From: Ophiostoma sp. CBS 140.51
Lineage: Eukaryota; Ascomycota; Sordariomycetes; Ophiostomatales; Ophiostomataceae
Assembly: GCA_029298735.1 (NCBI GenBank)
Contig: JANSLP010000355.1
Coordinates: 1-32,285 of the forward strand
Reading direction: 5' to 3'
DNA: 32,285 bases
Under the pieces are notes generated by a model. That model saw only the letters and a program-made list of their open reading frames with translations, did no database searches and had not been told where the DNA came from. This document shows, piece after piece, positions 1 through 8,030 of the stretch. Position numbers and translations under genes: made by a program. Within the stretch, counting starts at the first letter, position 1. Each line of letters opens with the position of its first letter.

Positions 1-145
1 TGGCTTCACCCTATTCAGGCATAGTTCACCATCTTTCGGGTCCAAGCGGTAAGGCTCTTACTCAAATCCATCCGAAGACATCAGGATCGGTCGATGATGC
101 GCCGAAGCTCTCACCTGCGTTTACTTTCATTTCGCGTGCGGGTTT
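1..145 (-). rRNA. 28S rRNA gene fragment, 5'-truncated, probably a pseudogene
   Basis: The reverse complement matches, from memory, the highly conserved large-subunit rRNA stretch just after the D2 domain: it runs from the CCCGCACGCG block through GGTGAGAGCTTCGGCGCATC to GGTGAACTATGCC and GGGTGAAGCCA at the window edge. On the rRNA 5' side the match stops near position 145, where the sequence turns into a T run and then A/G-rich low complexity, so the gene does not continue. Two differences fall in a near-universal core: GCGAAATG instead of GCGTAATG, and AAAGTAAACG instead of AAAGTGAACG. I infer a displaced, decaying rDNA fragment or the broken end of an array. Its other end lies outside the window. 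Confidence 0.88.
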
Positions 146-565
146 TTTTTTTTTAAAAAAGGCAAAGAAAAGAAAAGCAAACTTTAAAAAGAAAAAACGA
201 AAATAAGAACGACATACAAAAGTAATACATAAATTTAAATTTGTTGATTAAATGCATCGATTTTAAACTCCTGCGAGAATGTGCTGTTGTGACCGTAAAG
301 TCTGGTGCAACGGCCGCCGGTTTCTACGGTGCCAGCAGTGAAGAGGGTGGAGGTAATACAGTGTACTTGGGAAATGTGTACAAAGTAATTAGTGTACAGG
401 GGTGCACTGGGGTTTAAGTATTAGCGCAAAAATCAGCACCGCTTTTATCTTACCTGTCTGCCCACTCTGCCCTCTGTAGTATTTTCCGTGACCTAGCGTA
501 TCACATCCGTTGACATTGTCATTTTTGCCTCTAATCCACCACCCTCAATCTTCTCTTTAACCGCA
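146..565. other. AT-rich junction and upstream region of the HNH gene
   Basis: Positions 143-210 are T-, A- and AG-rich low-complexity sequence directly abutting the rRNA fragment. Positions 214-269 hold the left 56-bp repeat, listed separately. The rest (about 270-565) is of ordinary composition and should contain the promoter and 5' leader of the HNH gene. The leader just before the ATG is pyrimidine-rich, as is common in filamentous fungi. No further gene is seen. Confidence 0.5.
214..269 (+). repeat. 56-bp direct repeat, left copy
   Basis: This segment is identical at 55 of 56 positions, by eye, to 2103-2158 in the same orientation; the only difference is T versus C in the TTGATT/TCGATT step. 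It is AT-rich and contains the 12-bp palindrome AAATTTAAATTT and the motif AATGCATCGATTTTAAA. Similarity stops sharply on both sides. Together with the right copy it brackets the HNH gene. Confidence 0.9.
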
Positions 566-1883
566 ATGGCCGGGCCATCCCATCACCGTCACCAGGCGTC
601 GCTAGAAGATGTCTTTGAACTTTCAACGACGCCGACTCTTCTGCAGGCAACAGAGCGCGCCAGCGCGCACCAGACGTTTTACCACATCGTCCACCATTTC
701 AGGGCCCTCGAGGTGAACGCTGGCGCGGGTGCAACCCCCGCCAGCTACAGCCAGGCGTGGCTGATCCGTTTCACATACGAGCACGCGGTATCGCAAATCT
801 CGAAAGACATCTATTTACGTGCCTTTTTCCAGGCTCTGTCGCTCCATCTCAGCACGCCCACGGCTGCTTTGCGCCTCGACGAGCTCGCAGCACCCTTTAC
901 CGACTTTGCCCAATACCTGATGAACAGCTTCTTCTTACCGCGTGCGTCATTGTATCGTCTCTCAGTTCGCTCCTTACGGTACACATAACTGACTTAGACA
1001 GTGAAGGCATCGACGAGACAGACTCCGCAACCGTCCCCTGCTCCGTACTCAGCTGTCCTGCAAGCCCAGGGTGGTGACGGTGCTGGCCAGGGTTTTATCG
1101 GCACAACAGAACGGTTAGCATCGCTACGCGGCATGTGTCTGGTCCGGGACCGGCACCGTTGCGTAATCACACAAAAGTTCCATCTTGCCGAGTATGGAAA
1201 GCGTTATACAGAAATGGGTGTCAATGCTCAGGATGACGATGGAGTTCTGTTCTCGCAGCAGACGCCCCTCGAACTAGATCTACTAAAAGTGGCCCACATC
1301 CTGCCACATTCGTTATTAAAAGCAAGCAACGACAACGAGCTCGTACGTATCTTACTCGGATTTTTATTTATTTATAAAACTAGCCTTTCCTTACGTTGTT
1401 ATTAAATTTGGCCAGGACCAGTCCCGTGAGGCGGCCTTCGCCATCCTGAACATGTTCGACCACGGTGTCGCTCACAGCATCGACGGCGTCGAAATCGACC
1501 GACCGACCAACGCATTAACTCTCACAACCGCCCTTCACCATTCGTTTGGACGATTCGAGACTTTTTTCACACAAGTACCGGGCGCGCACAACAAGTACAC
1601 AATTCAGTCCTTCATGCCACCGCCGGCAGCGGCAATGTTTGGGATGCCCATCACGCGAACTCTGTTTGTCACAGATACACACACGATCGATCCCCCCTCG
1701 CCGCGCCTCCTGGCGGTCCACCGCGCGATTGCACACATTCTGCACCTCTCGGGCGCCGGCGAATATATTGACCGCGTGCTGCGCGACATGGAGACGAATC
1801 TTGTGCGTGCTGACGGGTCGTCTGAGCTGGGGCGTCTCGTGGGCCTTCGTCTGGGCGGCTGGGTGAATGGCAAGGTGTACTGA
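566..1883 (+). CDS. HNH_2-type endonuclease domain protein, two introns
   Basis: Exons are 566-941, 1002-1342 and 1416-1883, giving 394 residues. Intron 1 (60 bp) runs from GTGCGT to CAG and intron 2 (73 bp) from GTACGT to CAG; both restore frame exactly. The C-terminal half carries a fungal HNH nuclease signature: C179 in a CVITQ turn, H224 in VAHILPHSL, then ILNMFDHG, N271 in the RPTNALTL stretch, and H280/H281 followed by FGRFETFF. HNH enzymes of this type bind a divalent metal in a beta-beta-alpha fold and cut DNA. Residues 1-125 are helical-looking and of unknown role. Such proteins are common and mostly uncharacterised in Pezizomycotina. The gene sits between two 56-bp direct repeats and next to an rDNA fragment. 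The domain call is firm; the biological role is unknown. Confidence 0.88.
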
Positions 1884-2284
1884 GCTTGCGCCTGCCAAGG
1901 GAGTAAGGGATCGAGTGACGCAAGTCCGAAAGCTACGAAGCGATGTCGCATGAATCGAGCATTGGTAAGAACACAACAGGGTGTAGCGAGGAGGAACTTT
2001 GTCATGGGCTGAGGGCCCAGGGTTCGGCATGACGTCGAAAAGGGAGCTATACCTGATTTAGATATAAGGTTAAACCCGAATGGGGAAACAGCACATTCGC
2101 GAATACAAAAGTAATACATAAATTTAAATTTGTCGATTAAATGCATCGATTTTAAACTTCTTTTTGAATATCCTAGAAAGCACTTGCTGAATGCTAGACA
2201 AAACTGAACTCTATGATTTGACGATGTTGTTGTACAAGATAAATCGCTGACAAATGTATGAACCCTTGGCTACTTCTGTCTCCA
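1884..2284. other. intergenic region between the HNH gene and MAK5 (convergent)
   Basis: This region holds the 3' flanks of two convergent genes. Positions 2103-2158 are the right copy of the 56-bp repeat. Nothing else is recognisable. Confidence 0.5.
2103..2158 (+). repeat. 56-bp direct repeat, right copy
   Basis: This is the second copy of the repeat at 214-269, in the same orientation with one substitution. It lies 219 bp past the HNH stop codon and 126 bp before the MAK5 stop codon. Flanking sequence is unrelated to that of the left copy, so the shared unit ends abruptly. Confidence 0.9.
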
Positions 2285-4813
2285 TCAATCCTCATCTTCG
2301 TCCAAGCCCAGGTAGTCGACATGTCCCAGGAAATCGCCCGGGCCGTTGCGCATAAGCTCGCGCATGTTGACGCCACCCGCGGCCAAGTACCGCTCACTGA
2401 CACCCATGTTGATGGGCTTGGCCAGAAGCGTCTTGAGCTCGTAGGTAGCGGCTTTCACTTCGTTCTTTGTGAGCGTCTGGGAGTCAAGCTCTTCTTTGCG
2501 GCTGGCGCTGCGCCACTTTTTGGGCCCCGAGTTGGTGCGCTCAAAGACCTCATCGTAGTCCAAGTCGAGACTGTCGGCCAATTCCTGTAGAGCTTTGTCG
2601 TCCTTGTTCTGCATCTCCTTGGCGAGACCAGAGTCGGCGAGTTTCTTGGCGAGGGCAATACGGTCGCGCAGCTGGCCAATGATGCGGCGGTCAATGTCAA
2701 TGGTGTGGATAAAGGAAGACGTGTTCTTCTTCGACTTCTTGGATTGGTCCTCGGTGGCCTCCCCGTTGGCCGCCGCCTTCTTCTCACTCTTGGCGGCATC
2801 GCGGGCGTGAATTTTGGCGACAAGGCGCTGGGTGGGTGTGACCTCCTTGGGACCGCACATCAAGATAGAAACACCGGCGGTGTTGGCACGCGCCGTACGA
2901 CCGGAACGATGGACATAAAAGTCGGCCGAGCGGGGCACGTTGTAGTGGATGACGGCGTCGACACCGGGAATATCGAGACCGCGGGCGGCGACGTCAGTAG
3001 CCACCAAGATAGACCCACGGGCATGGGTGGAGCCCTTGAAGCGCTCGAGTGCGCGCAGACGTGCTTGCTGAGCCATGGTGGAGTGCAGAGCGACGGCGGG
3101 CAAGTCGAGTTTCTGGAGAAGGGGCGTGACACGGCGGACGGCGTCGATGGAGTTGGTGAAGATGATGGTGCGCTTCTTCCCGAGGAGCATGATGAGCGCA
3201 TAAAGATACAGATCCTTCTCCATAGCGTCGCACTGCAGCAGACGTTCTCTGAGTTTGCCGGCCATTTGCGAGACAGGGTTGACATCGATAAACTTGGGCA
3301 CGTCTTCACGGAAGTTGAGCTGTTTCAGCAGGTGCTCCATGGACTGGGTCTCGTCCATGAGGTCGAAACGGCTCTTGCCGGCAAGCTTCTGCTGAAGGCC
3401 CTTGTTGAAGGTGGCGGAGAAGACGAGTGTCTGTCGTGGCCGCTTCTTGGAGCCAGCACCCTCTTCATCATCGCTCTCGTCCTCGTCCTCGTAGCCGTGC
3501 TGGGTATCTTGACGCTCGAGAGCATCGACAATCTCCTTGGCCTCCTTGAAGTGACCATCTGCCAGCAGTCGATCCGCCTCATCGATGACGAGGAACGAAA
3601 TGTTCTGGAAGGCCGCCAAGAACTCAGGGCCCAAATTCAGCACATCCCACAGACGACCGGGCGTGGCCACGACAATATCCGCGCGCTCAAGCTCGCGCTG
3701 CTGCTTTTGCACCGACATTCCACCCGTAACAGGGCAGACGTAGGGGCTTGTTGGCAGAGCGGCACAAAGTTCCTTGATGTGCTTGTAGATCTGGTGCGCT
3801 AGTTCGCGCGTAGGCGTCAGAATGAGGGCGAGCGGTGCCATCTTCTTCTTTTCTTCGGAGTCGGCCGCCTTCTTGTTCTTGGCTTTGGCCGCATTCCGGC
3901 TATTGTTGCGGGCGACCCAGCGCTGGACAATTGGGATAGAGAATGCGAGAGTTTTACCGGAACCAGTTGAGGCTTTGCCAATGACGTCGTGTCCGGCCAG
4001 GATCTCGGGGATGGCTTCAGACTGAATCTCGGTGGGTGTGGTGAACTTGAGTCGTGCCAGACAAGACAGAATAGGCGGTGACAGGTTGAGAGGAACCCAT
4101 GCAGAGACATCAGCATCGTCCTCGAGCGCATCCATGTCCATATCGGCGAGCGATGCGAATCCACCACCTTTGCTGAGCTCGTCTGCCGGTTCAGCTGCTG
4201 CCGCTGCTGCCGCTGCTTTTGCCACTGTCGCCTTTTCCTTCTTTTCCTTCTTTTCCTTCTTGGCCTTTTCTTGCTGCTCCTTCTTTTCGTTTTTCTTTTC
4301 TTTTGCTGCCTCGGCCTTGGCATCTGCCTTTCCGTCGGCTTTTGTTGTCGAGTCGTTCTTGTTCTTATTGTCTTTTGATTTCTTGTCTTGTGTCGGCTTC
4401 GCTGCTTCTGTGTCGTCCTCGTCGTCCTCGTCATCCTCGTTATCGCTGCCGAAACCCTCAAACTCCTCGTCATGTGCCGGGTTCGTCTCCTCCACATCAT
4501 CTTCGTCGTCGTCGTCCGGGTTGGTCGAAACAAATTGGATCGAGTTGCCACTGCGAACAACGTCAAAGCCCGTCAGCTCCTCGAAGCCCAGGAAGCCGTC
4601 GAAACCGAAACCTTCGGAGCCATCGGTGGCTGGCGCTTGCACAGGCTTCCACGCCTGCTCGTTGATCGCGACGGCGCGCCGTGGTTTCGCAGCAGCAGCA
4701 GCAGCATCCGCACCGTTCTTGTTGTTGACTTTGGCGCCGCCATTGCCCTTGCGGCGCTTCTTCGCGTCGGCGCCCTGGCCAGCCTGATTGCCGTTCTTGC
4801 GCTTGTTCTGCAT
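2285..4813 (-). CDS. MAK5: ATP-dependent RNA helicase MAK5 (DEAD-box, DDX24 type)
   Basis: A single exon of 842 residues. All DEAD-box motifs are present in order (approximate residues): Q motif TTPTEIQ 258-264, Walker A ASTGSGKT 281-288, PTRELAHQ 334-341, TGGM, TPGR, DEAD 411-414, SAT 466-468, TNS, ARGLDIPGVD, and HRSGRTAR 635-642. The WVPLNLSPPIL segment before the Q motif and the acidic insert after the DEAD region fit MAK5/DDX24. In yeast Mak5 acts in the nucleolus on pre-60S particle assembly. The N-terminal 230 residues are low complexity: aspartate/glutamate runs, then lysine-rich repeats and poly-alanine, as in nucleolar factors. I chose the ATG at 4813 (MQNKRKNG, basic start) over the in-frame ATG 63 bp upstream because MAK5 proteins usually begin with such a basic segment. 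It is divergent from TRM7. Confidence 0.93.
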   Translation of the reverse strand: MQNKRKNGNQAGQGADAKKRRKGNGGAKVNNKNGADAAAAAAKPRRAVAINEQAWKPVQAPATDGSEGFGFDGFLGFEELTGFDVVRSGNSIQFVSTNPDDDDEDDVEETNPAHDEEFEGFGSDNEDDEDDEDDTEAAKPTQDKKSKDNKNKNDSTTKADGKADAKAEAAKEKKNEKKEQQEKAKKEKKEKKEKATVAKAAAAAAAAEPADELSKGGGFASLADMDMDALEDDADVSAWVPLNLSPPILSCLARLKFTTPTEIQSEAIPEILAGHDVIGKASTGSGKTLAFSIPIVQRWVARNNSRNAAKAKNKKAADSEEKKKMAPLALILTPTRELAHQIYKHIKELCAALPTSPYVCPVTGGMSVQKQQRELERADIVVATPGRLWDVLNLGPEFLAAFQNISFLVIDEADRLLADGHFKEAKEIVDALERQDTQHGYEDEDESDDEEGAGSKKRPRQTLVFSATFNKGLQQKLAGKSRFDLMDETQSMEHLLKQLNFREDVPKFIDVNPVSQMAGKLRERLLQCDAMEKDLYLYALIMLLGKKRTIIFTNSIDAVRRVTPLLQKLDLPAVALHSTMAQQARLRALERFKGSTHARGSILVATDVAARGLDIPGVDAVIHYNVPRSADFYVHRSGRTARANTAGVSILMCGPKEVTPTQRLVAKIHARDAAKSEKKAAANGEATEDQSKKSKKNTSSFIHTIDIDRRIIGQLRDRIALAKKLADSGLAKEMQNKDDKALQELADSLDLDYDEVFERTNSGPKKWRSASRKEELDSQTLTKNEVKAATYELKTLLAKPINMGVSERYLAAGGVNMRELMRNGPGDFLGHVDYLGLDEDED

Positions 4814-5390
4814 AGTGGAATGGGAGGAAGGGAAATGTCGGGAGTGGTGGTAGGATGCTGCTATAGATTGCAGCAATTGGTGATCGTAGGGCGGATGAAA
4901 GCATCACCTAAAAAGTCGCGATCTTTTTTTCTGCCAAATTATTTTCTGCCCGCCAAAAAATTATCTTATCGCTTATCGTTATCAGTAAAGCTATACCCAC
5001 TGCAGAAGGCGCCGTATGCGAGAGAAATTAGCTCCTATTCGCAGTGTTGATAGTGTCTCTTATCGGCCTAAGCTCCCAGAAAAAGCTTCCGTCATTTGCA
5101 GCAACGTTTGGTCGTTTGTCCCGGAACAACGAAGATTGAGTGACTGAATATGGCAATTGTATGTAAATATGTTTGAAAATAATTTGACAGTCGGATAAAA
5201 AATTTAAACATTTTATAGCAAATGATGGCATTGCGTTGATGGGCTTTCATCTCATTTTTGTTGTAGTGTCACGTGCAACTTCACAGTGAAAAATACGCCT
5301 AATTTTCTCATGAAAACCCAACTTGAACAAACATCGACGTCAGTTTGAAATCCACCACAACGGCTCATATATACCCCAGAGACCGACAAA
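4814..5390. promoter_or_regulatory. shared divergent promoter region, MAK5 / TRM7
   Basis: The 577 bp between two divergent start codons are AT-rich, with T runs near 4925 and A/T blocks near 5180-5220. One CACGTG hexamer lies at 5270-5275. A TATATA string at 5368-5373 is too close to the TRM7 ATG to act as an ordinary TATA box. Both neighbours serve the translation machinery (60S assembly, tRNA modification), so co-regulation is plausible but not shown. Confidence 0.45.
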
Positions 5391-6585
5391 ATGGGCAAAT
5401 CCTCCAAGGACAAGCGTGATGCGTACTACCGGCTAGCCAAGGAGCAGGGCTGGCGTGCGCGGAGTGCCTTTAAGCTGCTGCAGCTGGACGAGGGTGAGTA
5501 CCTCCCCCGCCAGTGACGATGAATGTTCCATACTGACATTGACAGAATTCGACCTCTTCTCTGGCGTCACCCGTGTGGTTGATCTCTGTGCCGCCCCCGG
5601 AAGTTGGTCACAAGTGCTGTCGCGCGTGTTGATCAAGGGCGAGTCCTTTGGACGGACGGCATGGCAGAACCAAGAGGCTCTTGTGCGGCAGCAAATGCTG
5701 GGCGTTGCGGGGCAGGCAAAGGGTGCAGGTATTTCCTCGACAGAGGCCGCACAGGCTCCCACTCCTCGTGCTGATGTCAAGATTGTCTCCATTGACCTTC
5801 AGCCCATCTCCCCTCTGCCCGGCATCGTCACATTGCGTGCCGATATTACACACCCTGCAACAGTCCCTCTTCTCCTCAAGGCCCTGGACCCCGAGTCGGC
5901 GCCCGCCGACACGAATGCCAGCAACCCCGTCGACCTCGTGCTCAGCGACGGCGCACCCGATGTCACGGGCCTGCACGACTTGGACATGTACGTGCAGTCG
6001 CAATTGCTGTTTGCCGCGCTGAACCTGGCACTGTGTGTCCTCAAGCCCGGCGGCAAGTTCGTGGCGAAGATCTTCCGGGGACGCAACGTTGATCTCCTGT
6101 TTGCCCAGTTGAAGTTGTTCTTCACACGCGTCGTGGTGGCTAAACCGCGGTCGTCGCGGGCGAGCAGTGTGGAGGCCTTCATTGTGTGTCTCGACTTTAG
6201 ACCACCAGCAGCCTTCCAAGCTAGTCTGGAGCGCCCGCTGGGTGTGGGCGACCTTGTGCCTGGTCTGCCTGCCGATGGTGTTGACACGGCGGAGTCGTCT
6301 GCTTCAAAGGAGGCGGCAGCCAGTGGCAACATTGTCGAAGTGACTTTGGAAGACCTGCGTCCCTCTGATGAGACGGCCAAGGCAGCCCCTTCTCTCGGCT
6401 CCAGCTGGATTGCACCGTTTGTTGCCTGCGGCGACCTGTCTGCATTCGACTCGGACGCATCCTACAAGCTTCCCGACAACTACGTCTCACTCGACCCCGT
6501 GCAGCCCCCAACGGCACCGCCGTACAAGCGTGCGCTTGAGATGCGCAAAGCCGCCGGTGGCGCCTATGGCAAGACAACCGTTTAA
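5391..6585 (+). CDS. TRM7: tRNA (cytidine/guanosine 32/34-2'-O)-methyltransferase Trm7 (FtsJ family)
   Basis: Exons are 5391-5493 and 5546-6585 (52-bp intron, GTGAGT to CAG), giving 380 residues. Exon 1 supplies the signature start MGKSSKDKRDAYYRLAKEQG. The SAM-binding loop VVDLCAAPGSWSQVLS lies at 45-60, and the K-D-K-E catalytic tetrad of FtsJ/RrmJ enzymes is K28, D169, K209 and E244; the last three have the same spacing as in yeast Trm7. Trm7 methylates the 2'-O of residues 32 and 34 in the anticodon loop of tRNAs such as tRNA-Phe, working with Trm732 and Trm734 partners in the cytoplasm. An insert of about 45 residues after the first strand (roughly 65-110) and a C-terminal tail make it longer than the 310-residue yeast enzyme. 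Its 3' end is only 75 bp from the convergent GNAT gene. Confidence 0.95.
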
Positions 6586-6660
6586 GCACACACACAGTAC
6601 AAGAAACAAAACGGAGAAAGAAGAACATCAAATCGATCAAGCACGCCGCTATGTACACAT

Positions 6661-7353
6661 CTACTCCTTCTTTTCCGCCGCCTCTTCCGCCTGCTTCGCT
6701 GCTAGCGCTGCATTCCGCGACGCGTGTTGCCGGATGCCGTTCGCCGGACCAGGCATTTCCACCAAAAGCATGCCACTCCCCGGAACACCTGGTTGCGCCC
6801 GGTACCGCGCCGCCTCTTCCGCACCCAACGCGCCCATGTACATGCGCGCCGCTGACTCGGTACTGGCCACCAGCCAAAGACTCCGCAGATCTTGCCAACC
6901 CTCGGTGAGAGGAATGCTGTTCCGCTCGCCGTCGGGACCGCTGCCCTGGCACAACTCGCGCAGACAGCGCATCATCCATGCGCCGAGGCCGCGGCGCTGG
7001 TAGGCGGGCAAGATGTAGACGTCGGTCAGATACGCAAAGGTGACGCGGTCGGTGATGAGGCGGGCGAAGCCGACCATGGGGCTGGGAGTGGTGCTCTCAG
7101 GGGCTTCGGTCCGGTACACAGCTAGACACACACTGTTGTTGACCATGGCGACGAGTTGGGGCCGCGACAACGGCTTGCACCACCACAGCAAGTCCGAGGA
7201 CATGGCATCGTGGAGGGCGTCGAGGTCAATGAGGGCCGGGTCAGAGGAGCAGAGGAAGTACTCTTGATGCGGTGTGGTGGTGTTGTCTGCAGGTGTCGGC
7301 GCGGCCACGGTGGTTCGCCATGTCAACGGCGGGCTTGCTGTGGGAGTGGCCAT
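6661..7353 (-). CDS. GNAT-family N-acetyltransferase
   Basis: A 230-residue single-exon protein. The acetyl-CoA-binding motif A is clear: the strand LTDVYILPAY followed by QRRGLG at 119-124 and the helix AWMMRCLRELC. A later RSLWLVASTESAARMYMGALGAEEA segment corresponds to the C-terminal strand and helix of GNAT folds. The last 30 residues are alanine- and glutamate-rich. The substrate cannot be read from sequence; family members acetylate small amines or protein N-termini. I chose the ATG at 7353 (MATPTASPPLTWRT); the frame stays open upstream for 56 more codons from another ATG, but that stretch reads like an untranslated leader. Convergent with TRM7. Confidence 0.85.
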   Translation of the reverse strand: MATPTASPPLTWRTTVAAPTPADNTTTPHQEYFLCSSDPALIDLDALHDAMSSDLLWWCKPLSRPQLVAMVNNSVCLAVYRTEAPESTTPSPMVGFARLITDRVTFAYLTDVYILPAYQRRGLGAWMMRCLRELCQGSGPDGERNSIPLTEGWQDLRSLWLVASTESAARMYMGALGAEEAARYRAQPGVPGSGMLLVEMPGPANGIRQHASRNAALAAKQAEEAAEKKE

Positions 7354-8030
7354 TGTGAAGTTGAGTGAGAGGGTCGTTTGCCGGAAGAATTGGTTGAGCA
7401 ATGGAGACGCAGAGAAGCGAGGTTGAATAATACCTGATGCCTGTTGCCTTGAAACCTGAATTGGATGTAATGAATTGAAATGATGTATAAAATAGATTGT
7501 TTGAAGTGTCTTCTGACTCAATTGAAGATGTGTTGTTGACTCGATTTGGTCTCGAAATTTTGTGAAATCTCTCCAAGACGGTTATCATTTCACGGCGCCC
7601 GCCGTTCCTTCCAGGGCGCCAGGGGCACGGCACTATTTTAGGGTGACTCACTACGGCGGCATTGGGGCCAATACAGGGCGGTCGTCGTCACTAAGATCCT
7701 GGAAAATGTCCATTTGCCAGCACGTTTCCACATTTTTGTAGTTTGAGTTAAGAGTTCTATTCGGTTGCTCCTGCCTAACATGGTAATTGCCCTAAATCTG
7801 GCAAGAATCGATGTCTCTGGCTGCCAGATCGCTCCTTCTGTCGATGAAAGGGCGTGGAGACAGCTGTCGTGCAGCCAGCTGGTATTAGCAGGTGCGATGC
7901 ACGCCGAGTCTCCAAATCTCCCAAAACGGCAACTGGCCAATTGAGTCATGCGGACGGCATCCAATTGTCGTGCACAACAACGTACACCGACTCGCGAATT
8001 ACATGACTCTGCACTTACTTTATCTCTCTC
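7354..8030. other. intergenic region between GNAT gene and regulator gene
   Basis: This region holds the promoter and leader of the GNAT gene (minus strand) and the 3' flank of the zinc-cluster regulator, also minus strand. Short open frames here lack any recognisable motif. I see no RNA gene or repeat. Confidence 0.4.

Noticed and set aside
1515..2146. Minus-strand frames of 171 and 180 codons over the HNH gene
   Set aside because: They overlap the HNH exon 3, whose spliced product carries the full nuclease signature, and show no motif of their own.
2705..3802. 365-codon open frame on the plus strand, antisense to MAK5
   Set aside because: It lies wholly inside the MAK5 coding region on the opposite strand; the helicase motifs explain the sequence and the antisense product shows no domain.
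4032..4787. 251-codon Ser/Ala/Phe-rich plus-strand frame
   Set aside because: Mirror of the Asp/Glu/Lys-rich low-complexity N-terminus of MAK5; long antisense frames are expected over such repeats.
5368..5373. TATATA string before TRM7 as a TATA box
   Set aside because: It ends 17 bp before the start codon, too close for a TATA-directed start upstream of that ATG.
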